From Akebia trifoliata (lineage: Eukaryota > Streptophyta > Magnoliopsida > Ranunculales > Lardizabalaceae): DNA of 64,000 bases. The stretch is from NCBI GenBank assembly GCA_017979445.1, contig CM030705.1, forward strand, positions 11,570,679-11,634,678. The letters run 5' to 3'. Shown here in pieces: positions 55,900 through 64,000 of the stretch. The position numbers and the translations under genes were made by a program. The notes under the pieces were generated by a model. That model had not been told where the DNA came from. It ran no database searches and saw only the letters and a program-made list of their open reading frames with translations. The first letter of the stretch is position 1; every line of letters begins with the position of its first letter.

Positions 55900-57665
55900 G
55901 AGTCAGTATATCATCAGTCTTGAAAAAATCCAAGAAATTCAGGTCTTCTTCCTTCTCAACACCTTTTCGTTGGCATGGATTGCTCAAAAACTCAATTGAG
56001 ATGTCTGTAGCTATGTGATTTTCCACAAGGAATATCACATTACTTCTTGGTTTGGAGTCGACACCACTCTTTTTTAGAAAATGGTGTGAATCACTAGGAA
56101 AGTATTTTGAAAAATTGGTATTTTAGGCATCGTAGTGACTCTCATATGGATATAAAGACGGTCTACCTAAAGTCTACATATGGAGGTTTGATTAAAGAAT
56201 GGGAAAAGTGTTAGACATCTCATTCTCTCCACCAAATGGTGATTACCTTTAAACTTAATCATTTGTTTAACATTTTTTAAGAATAAAAGAAAAAAAAAAT
56301 GTATGAGTGCATGAGGAAGATGGTGGGCGCATTGAGTGAATGTACCCTTTGTGAAGGGATTTAATGTTAGTGTAAGACATAGAAGATATCCTATTGAGAA
56401 GAACACCACTAATGTTTTTTTATGGAATTGGAATGTTGGCCTATGTGTTTTAAGGATATTCTATGATTGGAACTCTTATAACACTTTGGCCTTGATGCTT
56501 ACATGTCATGGCTAGAAATTCAATCTTTCAACCTCTCAAGAGAATGACATTTGTATTCATCATCACTATACATGTGTGGATGTGAGCACTTATGTATATT
56601 ACGATGCATGAAAGTGATGATTAATAGGATTTCAATATTTATCCTTCTAGTCAAACTGCCATAATCATTCCATGCTCAAGTTGAGGTTTAACTTACTTGA
56701 GATAAATGAGGGTTCTTCACTATGTTCTAAAGTTGTCTAAAAATATATTAAAGATGACGAATAGAAGTGGGAGAGCGGGGAGTGTAATACTTGAGTTCCT
56801 CTTCTTCTTTTTAAATCCCTAATGAATTATTTGTATTGGATCTTTTTTAAAAGAAAAGAAAGAAAGAGAGAATAGAGATTTATGCAGAGTTTAAGATTGA
56901 GAGGGGGGACATTAGAGCATGAGATTTGTTATTTTTTGGATACCTTTTAGGGTCAAAAAAGTTCAAAATAGAAGGTAAAAAAAATTGTTATGGGATTTTG
57001 GGAGAATGTGATTGGAATTTGGCTTTAGGCGTCGGGGGGGGGGGGGGGGGGGGGGTTGTAAAAATGGAAGGGGGAGACTTGAGACTTTTGACTCATGTCT
57101 TTAGGTGAAACTCATATGAGGTTGTCCGTTCTCATTTGATTGTGTCAAAATCCAATCAATTGGGGTGTGGGATAGTAGTTTGAAAGAATGATCAAAGTGA
57201 TGGGCTTATGTGAGTTGATTAAGAAAAAGTGGTGAGGTACAGCATGAGGACAACTTGTGAGATGATTTTAAAAAAAATAATAAGATTTGATTGATTGAAT
57301 TTGAAAGGGTGAAGGAGGTGATGGCATACGGCAAGATTTATGGGAATAGACTTTTACACTTTGTGGACCTTAACATGGGTCAATGGATTAGGATTGGGTT
57401 CAGGATAGTATTGGATTTAGTTCAGGAGTGGGCATGAGCATGATATTGTGTTTGGGCCATTATTCAAACATGCGTTAGGTTTAGGTAAAGGGTATGAGCT
57501 CGTTGGCTTATGTTTGAAAGTGATTGGGTTTAGAGTGAATAATTTAAAAGATTTGAGTGATTTGAGATTGGTTTAGAAATTGGATAGGCTTAGATTAGGA
57601 TACTTGGCCTTGGAATATAAGAGGTGAAGTTAATTCAGCTGTACCTTTGAAAGATAGACTTAGGT
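55900..57665. other. Intergenic, with a 22-bp poly-G run
   Basis: No gene recognised. A pure run of 22 G lies at 57034-57055 in otherwise AT-rich DNA. The stretch 57340-57660 is rich in GGTTTAG/GGATTGGG phrases that resume after the inserted element, at 59800-60000. The hAT-like element therefore appears to split one low-complexity block. Confidence 0.45.
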
Positions 57666-57840
57666 GCTGTTTGTTAAACTGAAAAAAAATAAGTGCTGAA
57701 TAGCATTAAGCACTGAAACTTATAAGCACTGAATTTAAGTGCTGAAAAAGTTGTTTGTTTAAATGTTGAATCATGTTTGTTTTCAATGTATGCAAGTTGG
57801 AGGACATAGGTTAAATGTAATGTAATATATATATAAGTGA

Positions 57841-58335
57841 CCTATTGCAGCGGATATTAATATCCGCCACTATATGTGTTATATTTTATATTTTTTTAAA
57901 TGATCTATTCAACAGATATTAATATCCGCCGCTATATGTGTTATATTTATTTTTTTTAAATGATCTATTGCAACGGATATTAATATCCACCGCTATATGT
58001 GTTATATTTATTTTTTTTAAATGATCTATTGCAACGGATATTAATATCCACCGCTATATGTGTTCTATTTTTTATTTTTTTTTAAATGATCTAGTTTATT
58101 TTTAAAAAAAATTGATCTATTGCAGCGGATATTAATATTCGCGATCTGGACCGTAGATTTAACGAATATCGAACGGCTGAAATGGTGAGTCGCGATGTGA
58201 GTCGCAATATGAGTCTTAGGAACGCTACCCATATATATATATATATTGTTTAAAATGACCTATTGTAGCGGATATTAGTATCCGCCGCTATATGTGTTAC
58301 CTATAACAGCGGAAAATGGTATCCGCTGCTATATT
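57841..58335. repeat. Tandem array of palindromic GCGGATATTAATATCCGC units
   Basis: Units of about 60-62 bp start with CTATTGCAGCGG and end in a T-run, at 57841, 57903, 57963 and 58025. Diverged or respaced units follow at about 58116, 58258 and 58300. The core GCGGATATTAATATCCGC at 57850-57867 is a perfect 18-bp palindrome; other units are imperfect, and CGCTATATGTGTTA follows it. Such motif arrays are typical of transposase-binding subterminal regions (for example in CACTA elements); that role is inference. Confidence 0.8.
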
Positions 58336-59132
58336 TAGCGACCGAGGCAACACCGTCGGATCTCTGTTCTGTTGCTCATCGCCACAATAGCTGTTACTGA
58401 AGGAAAAGCTACCCTGTAGCAGCGGAAAAATCCATCATTGTAAATCGAAAATGTTGTACTGTAAATGATGCTTATTAGTGCTATCAGATGGTGTTCTTGT
58501 AAAGTTGTTGAAAACTGCATGCAAGTAATGACCAGGAATTTATAATGATCTTGACGAAAGGATCCAAGACTAAGAAATAGTTTAAGATGAGACCCAAAAT
58601 AAAATCAAATAATGTATATTGTTAGATTTAGAAAGAAATACAAAAGAATTATAATTTAGTCGAAATATGTGATTGGTTAACTAAAGAAAAGAATAGGATA
58701 CATTAAGGTGTTGTTTGTTAAACTGAACAAAATAAGTGCTGAATAGCATTAAGCGTTGAAACTTATAAGCGCTAAATTTAAGTGCTGAAAAAGTTGTTTG
58801 TTTAGATGCTGAATCATGTTTGTTCCACATTGCTGAAACTGGTAAATTGTTATTGTTACCCTTACAATCATATTATACATTGTTTGCATGTTTCAAATGT
58901 TTATTTATTATCAAACACAATAAAATATATTATTTCTTATAAAATTAAAATATAATTTATTTTTAAATAATAAATAATACTCAAATCTTCAATTTATAAA
59001 TAATAATTTCTATTTATAAAAGCCCATAAATTTCAAATTAAAAATAATAATGTTATTCAAGTCACCAAAATTTGAAATCAACTTTAAAAGAACTTAATTT
59101 TGGATGAATAATTTTCGATGAAAATGAAGGAT

Positions 59133-59528
59133 GTGTAATTATAAAAGCACCCTATGCATTAATAAGGACAACCCACACTATAGCCAAATTTTTTTCTATA
59201 TGGGTTAAAGTTTTTAGAATGAGCAAATTTTTAGTGAGGATGGTTTATATGGTCTAGAGATCATCCTCACCAAAAATCAGTCCATTTTGAAACTTCTAAC
59301 TCGTCAAAAATAGTTTTTTTTTTTAAAGGACGATTTACAGTTCTTGAACTTGTTTTGATAGGGTTAGAAGTTTCAAGATGTGCTGATTTTTGGTGAGGAT
59401 GATCTCCTCATTGTAGAGATCTTCCTCACCAAAAATTAACTCATTCCAAAACTTTTAACCCATATAAGACAAAATAATTTAGCCATGGTGTGGGTTTATT
59501 AATTTGTGGGGTGTTTATATACTTATCC
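59133..59528. mobile_element. Second copy of the 416-bp long-TIR MITE
   Basis: It matches 46914-47329 end to end: the start GTAATTATAAAAGCACCC, AATAAGGACAACCCACACTA, ATCATCCTCACCAAAAATCA, GGTTAGAAGTTTCAAGATGT and a degraded right end. It is nested inside the hAT-like element, so it is younger than that insertion. Confidence 0.75.
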
Positions 59529-59808
59529 ATGGGATATAAGAGGTAATATCTTTTTAAGAATAAGGGCATATTTGTCCATGTTCAAAAAAACAAAGGGCAT
59601 ACTTGTCCGTGTTGAAAAAAGTGAAGTGCTTACCGCTTCAGCACTTTTTTTCAGCATTAAAATAGTGCTGACTTTTTTTCACTTATTTTCAGCAGTAAGC
59701 ACTGAAAATATAGAATAAACAAACGTGCTATTTTGACAAAAAGTGCTGAATTTAATTTTTTTCAGCAATAAACGCTGAAAAATAGCGCAAACAAACACTG
59801 CCTTAGGT

Positions 59809-60340
59809 TAGGGATTTGAGATTTTGGTAGTGAGTTTAGATTAAGGATTCAAATTGATGGGTTAGGTGGTTTAGAGATTGATGGCGGGCTTCAGTTAGAG
59901 ACTTGAATGGGCATTGAATTGAGGAATAAGATTAGGGATATTGAGAACTTGAATTGAATTTGACTTAGGTCAGGAAAAAAAACATGTTAGGGTTTAGAAG
60001 TTGTTTATGAATGATAGGGCTTAGAGTTGGGTGCAATAAAAATGCATGGATGCAATGAGAAATCAAACAATAATAAATATAATAAAGAAACTTATTTGTG
60101 AGCTCATAGGTCAATTAAAGATCTCGGGCTATTTTATTGGAACAAAATATTAGATTCCAAAAAATTAGTTTCTTAAATTTTTTTGGTCGATAGTTCGGCT
60201 TAAAATGCAATTTTTTGTGAGCCTTTTTGAATGGTGTCCACATAAATTGAGGTGTCCATAATGTCGACATATCATTATTTATTTATTTCCTTTTTTGTGT
60301 GAAAGCTATGAGTTCGAGCAATGAGTCGTGCTGGGGTGAC
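59809..60340. other. Intergenic, no gene supported
   Basis: The first ~200 bp are GGGTTTAG/GATTGATGG-rich, continuing the sequence seen before the hAT-like insertion. The rest is AT-rich without features. Confidence 0.4.
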
Positions 60341-60490
60341 ACAAACGAAGACACAAAGGTGGCAAAATGATTTGGTGTTGTGCACATTATCGTAGATGCT
60401 TTTCTGTGAGATATGAGTAAAAAACATCTAAAGTTATGTGCTCGCCACGACGTCATTTTTTTTCACCTTTATCTCATTCCAGCATTTTCC
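60341..60490. mobile_element. Foldback MITE near the SC35 promoter
   Basis: It runs from GTGCTGGGGTGACACAAACG to TCATTCCAGCA, a close relative of 20345-20515 with the same inner ATCGTAGATGCTTTT arm and GATATGAGTAAAAAACATC centre. It ends about 185 bp upstream of the probable TATA box of SC35. Confidence 0.65.
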
Positions 60491-60675
60491 TTTGGATTTT
60501 TCAACGGAGTGAAATGGAAAAATGGGGTTCGGGGGCAATTAAGAAAGAAAAAGTTTACTATATGAATTATGAAGAAATATCCCAGAACTTAGGGATTATT
60601 TAAAAATAAATCTCTCTGCCAGGGTCCTTTAAGTAATTTTCCCTTTAATAAAATTACAAAGCTTATCATCTGTCT

Positions 60676-60761
60676 CTATATATTGGGTCGTAAACTCTTG
60701 AGCGTGTGAGTTCTTAGTTCCCACCTCAGAAAGCTCAAACCCTAACCCTAATCTCTGAAAA
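60676..60761 (+). promoter_or_regulatory. SC35 core promoter and leader with telo-box
   Basis: A TATA-like CTATATATT is at 60676-60684. The leader holds AAACCCTAACCCTAA at 60737-60751, a double telo-box. This element is typical of plant genes for translation and RNA-processing proteins and is bound by Telobox/TRB-type factors. The start codon follows at 60762. Confidence 0.6.
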
Positions 60762-62637
60762 ATGTCTCACTTTGGAAGAACTGGTCCTCCAGATATCAAA
60801 GACACCTACTCTCTTCTTGTCCTCAACATCACTTTCCGTAATTTCCTCATGCTTCTCTTGATTCTCACTCTCTACCGATTTCAAAATTTCCCAACTTTTG
60901 ATTTTTGTTAAATTTTTGTGAATCAGGAACTTCTGCAGATGATCTCTTCCCCCTTTTCGATAAGTACGGAAAGGTTGTCGACATCTTCATCCCTCGAGAT
61001 CGAAGGTTTCGTCGCACTTTTTCTCTCATTCATTTTTTTTTTCTAGGATTCTTGTAATAGAGTTTTTATGATTTTTATTTTTTCTGTATAGGACTGGAGA
61101 TTCACGTGGGTTTGCGTTTGTAAGATACAAGTACGCGGAAGAGGCACAGAAAGCAGTGGAGAAGCTCGATGGTATAAATCTTATTCTTTTTAATTTAATT
61201 TCTCAATTTTTATCTCTCTTCCCTCCCCCCCTTTTGTAAAACTCTTTGGATTTTCTTTTTCTCCAATTTTTTATGTTTGTATGTTCAGGAAGGAATGTTG
61301 ATGGTAGGGAGATCATGGTTCAATTTGCAAAGTACGGCCCAAATGCAGAACGAATGTAAGTTACCATTACGTGCTTAATATTTTGGGATTCAATGGCGAA
61401 CAAATGGAGTACCAATTAGGGTCATTCACTGAACCTGAAATGTGGCTCAATTTTATTTATTTTTAAATATTTTTGTTGTAAACCATTGTAATCTATGTTA
61501 AATTGCGTGAATTTAGAAACCCAGTTCTTTATAAATCTCAAATTTTGCTTTCTTTTCATGCATGCTTATTTTTGTCTTCTTAAACTATTACTTTTTTGTC
61601 TTTTGAATTTTTCGAAAAGTCTATGATTTTCATTTCTATCTTTCAAAACCACTGTACTTATAAAAAAAACCCCACTTTCTACTGTTTCTGCCAATGGGTC
61701 GGCCGGTTTTCTGCGTGGATAATTTATTATTGAAGAGTGTTGTTAACATGTGCCCTAAGGGCATACATTAAGATGCATTAAATACACTTCAAAACAAAAA
61801 ATTTCTACGTAAAATGCTCTCAAAAATGTTCTACCAAAAATACCCTCAACTGCTTGTTTCCAAGGTGTGTTTATGCATCGTAACGTGTGCCCTTAGGACA
61901 CATGTTAACAAAATGCATTAATGAAATACGTTGTCTTGAATATGAACACCGATTCTAGGTCACATTAATAGTGTAAATGTTAGGGGCCCTTTGGGTTGCC
62001 ATTTTCGTGCCAAAAGAATGAAATTTTACTTCACTTAACCGACGATCCAAAAAAATCTTTATCTTGATTGAAGTAGTGCGATCTTAGAACCATGGTGTAT
62101 GGCCTTGCCCATCTTTAATTTGAACTATTCGATAAAGGTGAGCTCCTTGGTGATTGGTTAAACCACCCCTATTATAGGATTTTGATTCCAGCTTTCCAAT
62201 CAGTGTTATCTTTCTTCTACCTGATTTGGGGGGAGGGGGGTTCAAGCGCTGGATCATCACACAATTGGTGTCATCTACCAAATGTAGTTTTATACCATGA
62301 CTCATCCAATGACTTGAAAAGTTTTGTCGGGTGGCCTAATTCTACAGTTGTTAATAGAGACTGAAGTCACTACCACCGAATTAGTTGTGATCTTTTTGTT
62401 TTGATTGTCTTGGCTCACACACATTTTTCTTTCTATGTTCCTTTGCTTTTTGTGCGACCCTTCTAGGTTAAAAATATGAGCCTTTGCTTCTTGATGTTTA
62501 GTTGATATGGGTAGTGTAGTCTGAGTTGTTATTACACTAACAGATTATGCTCTTTCCATTTTCAGCCAGAAAGGAAGGATTATAGAAACATTTCCAAAGA
62601 CAAGAGGTAGGTCAAGAAGCCGCAGTCCTCGACCAAG
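60762..62637 (+). CDS. SC35: Serine/arginine-rich splicing factor SC35 (5' part)
   Basis: Exons 60762-60837, 60927-61005, 61092-61171, 61289-61355 and 62566-62637 join in phase, all GT-AG, for about 125 residues. The protein begins MSHFGRTGPPDIKDTYSLLV. Its RRM has RNP2 (LLVLNI, 18-23) and RNP1 (RGFAFVRY, 57-64), continues AEEAQKAVEKLDGRNVDGRE and ends FAKYGPNAERI. The linker KGRIIETFPKTRG leads into the RS domain (RSRSRSPRPR), which is cut off: the remaining exons must lie beyond the right edge. This is the plant orthologue of SRSF2/SC35, a nuclear speckle protein that recognises exonic enhancers and recruits U1/U2 factors. The last donor (CCAAG|GTATGG) keeps the frame open to the next exon. 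Intron 4 (61356-62565) carries a MITE. Confidence 0.93.
61739..61919. mobile_element. Foldback MITE in SC35 intron 4
   Basis: The left arm TTGTTAACATGTGCCCTAAG (continuing GGCATACATTAAGATGCAT) pairs with the right arm TATGCATCGTAACGTGTGCC, then CTTAGGACACATGTTAACAA. Arms of about 45 bp enclose ~90 bp of AT-rich DNA. Confidence 0.7.
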
Positions 62638-64000
62638 GTATGGACCCCTTGCTTCAAACGATATATTTCTCTTGAATTTAGATATAGAAATTGGTAACTA
62701 GCATTAACAATGCATCACATCATAGAAGGGAAGTTTTATTCATGCATTCCTATTAATAATGAAGAAGAAAAAAAGATCTGATTAATAACAGGAAAATTGG
62801 GTCTCGTAGATCTTCTATGTCATCGGAATTCGTTTATTGCTCTGTATGAATTTATGATGGAAAAAATCTTGCTTGTTATAAGATCATTGAAGGAAAGGTT
62901 GATAATAAATTTGAAGAGTTCACTTCTACATGGAAATGAAGACCTTCAAGAACTAATATTGGAGAGGAAAAAAAGGAGGGGGGAGGTAAAGTCTAAGTGC
63001 ATATGACACAAAATGGATATTATCATCTGCACCGAGGACATGATATTTTGTCTAATTGCAGAAGTAAACTTGGTCTTTTTCGATGTCTTTGTAATTTGGC
63101 TTAACAATATGGAACAGGATAGTGGAAAAAAAATTAATACACAAAGATTTAAACTATTCTATTTTAGACTATTTTTAATGATGGAATGGTTTCGTTATCA
63201 CTTTATCTTCAGCGTGTTCTAGAAAAGATGTTTGCTATAGTAACTAGGTATTGCATTCCCTCTCTGTGCTTTATCCCAACTATTTGGGTTATAACAAATT
63301 TATCTTCTTTCTCCTTTCAACCCTTTCTAGAGCTATAAAAGCAGTTAATAGTTTCGTCAGTTAATATTTGTGTGCTTAAGGTCTTATGTTTCTTTAATCG
63401 CCAAAGCTTTTGTCAGCTGAAATTGGGAACTAATTTAATGAAGTTTAATTTGAATGGAAGACTTTTAAATACGTCAATTTAAAGGATTTTTGACATGCAA
63501 ATGTGTTGGTGAGATCTCTTATCTTTTAGGAAATATCATTTTTTTTTTTTTGAAAGCCCGCTTAAAGCTGGTAGTGCCTAAGTAGGCTAGGTGGTCTCTT
63601 GACTACACTGCTATGTTGGACATTGCAGTTCAGTTTTTTGTACTGTTATGAAGTTTATTAAATTATGTACTTCAATTAAGTTTTTTCCTCTAATTTCAAT
63701 CTTACACAGTTGTATGTAGATACACTCAGAAGTTATGTTGTATATCAGATCTGGAGAAGAGAAGAAGAGATGAGATGAGAGAAACTAGAGAGAAAATAGA
63801 GAGAGAAGGGCTTCAGGAGATTAGGGTTTATCAGCCCTTCTCTTGTTATTTATATGTAAACTTTGCAGAATTACAAGAAGAGTTGAGAAGAATAATTGTC
63901 AAGTTTCAGTCTAAGAGCTTGGCAGGAATTTCTAATAATAAAAGAGTTAAAAGAGAAAAAAACCCTTACAAGAAATAAAAGAATAAAAGCTATTACTAAA
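62638..64000. other. Presumed intron 5 of SC35 to the window edge
   Basis: No further RS-rich exon is visible, so the rest of SC35 is probably outside. An acceptor-like AATAACAG at 62792 opens GKIGSRRSSMSSEF, weakly RS-like, but it runs into a stop at 62847 and is not called. The stretch at 63740-63830 is purine-rich (GAGAAGAGAAGAAGAGATGA). Confidence 0.4.

Larger units (their letters stand above)
57658..59808. mobile_element. hAT-like element, ~2.1 kb, 8-bp TSD
   Basis: 57666-59800 has inverted ends (left GCTGTTTGTTAAACTG; right, read in reverse, CAGTGTTTGTTTGCGC). Flanks ACTTAGGT and CCTTAGGT match at 7 of 8. Both ends are packed with AAGTGCTGAA / TTCAGCACTT motifs in opposite orientation. 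A second direct copy of the left end lies at about 58708-58830, so the element may be composite. No transposase frame is visible. It encloses a palindromic tandem array and a 396-bp MITE. hAT membership is inferred from the duplication length and the CAGTG start. Confidence 0.6.

Noticed and set aside
57034..57055. Poly-G run as a G-quadruplex regulatory site
   Set aside because: It is a single homopolymer in intergenic repeat DNA with no gene nearby. It could also be a sequencing or assembly artefact, so no function is claimed.
57841..58335. CRISPR-like array
   Set aside because: The repeats are palindromic, but the 'spacers' are also repeated (T-runs and a conserved CGCTATATGTGTTA), and the context is a plant transposon.
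45683..60700. Complete PAA1/HMA6 copper ATPase
   Set aside because: No exon encoding the membrane helices or the phosphorylation and nucleotide-binding motifs is visible after 50638, and SC35 starts at 60762 on the same strand.
62797..63222. Two open frames downstream of SC35 exon 5
   Set aside because: Neither is RS-rich or otherwise like the SC35 C-terminus, and the composition matches intron sequence.

Overview
The window is nuclear DNA from a flowering plant, probably not a grass. It is AT-rich, its genes have GT-AG introns, and the gaps are packed with plant transposable elements. The protein families present (DOT3/NPH3, plastid PAA1/PCH1, CURLY FLAG LEAF 1-like, plant SC35) are plant-specific or have plant-type sequences. 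I could not place the species.

Layout. A possible gene runs off the left edge on the minus strand (1-91). A small uncharacterised membrane-protein gene occupies 7.5-13.2 kb (+); its introns hold a SINE, an RTE fragment, a long hairpin, two solo copia LTRs and a TRIM nested in one of them. A CFL1-like WW-domain gene lies at 22.1-22.8 kb (+), just downstream of a TRIM. From 27.5 to 35.2 kb there is a retroelement cluster: a ~1.5-kb solo LTR, then a decayed Ty1/copia element that a second solo LTR of the same family has split. A seven-exon DOT3 (BTB-NPH3) gene spans 35.95-42.77 kb (+). It is tail-to-tail with a gene for mitochondrial ribosomal protein L23 (43.34-43.99 kb, minus), which has untranslated 5' exons up to about 44.5 kb. 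Head-to-head with that is the N-terminal, copper-binding part of the chloroplast Cu-ATPase PAA1 (45.7-50.6 kb, +). No ATPase body follows it, so it is probably a PCH1-type plastid copper chaperone. From 53 to 60 kb there are only repeats, including a hAT-like element with an internal array of palindromes. The splicing-factor gene SC35 starts at 60.76 kb (+) and leaves the right edge.

The genes do not form a pathway; they are neighbouring housekeeping and developmental genes. The most distinctive features are the PCH1-like gene and the unusually readable record of insertions. At least six solo LTRs, several with intact 5-bp target duplications, occur beside only one element that still has both LTRs and an internal region, which points to repeated LTR-LTR recombination. 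Several families of short inverted-repeat elements (MITEs) recur across the window and inside introns. I found no rRNA, functional tRNA, CRISPR or prokaryotic-type system.

All exon boundaries were read by eye from splice signals, frame continuity and remembered family similarity. No search or alignment program was run.
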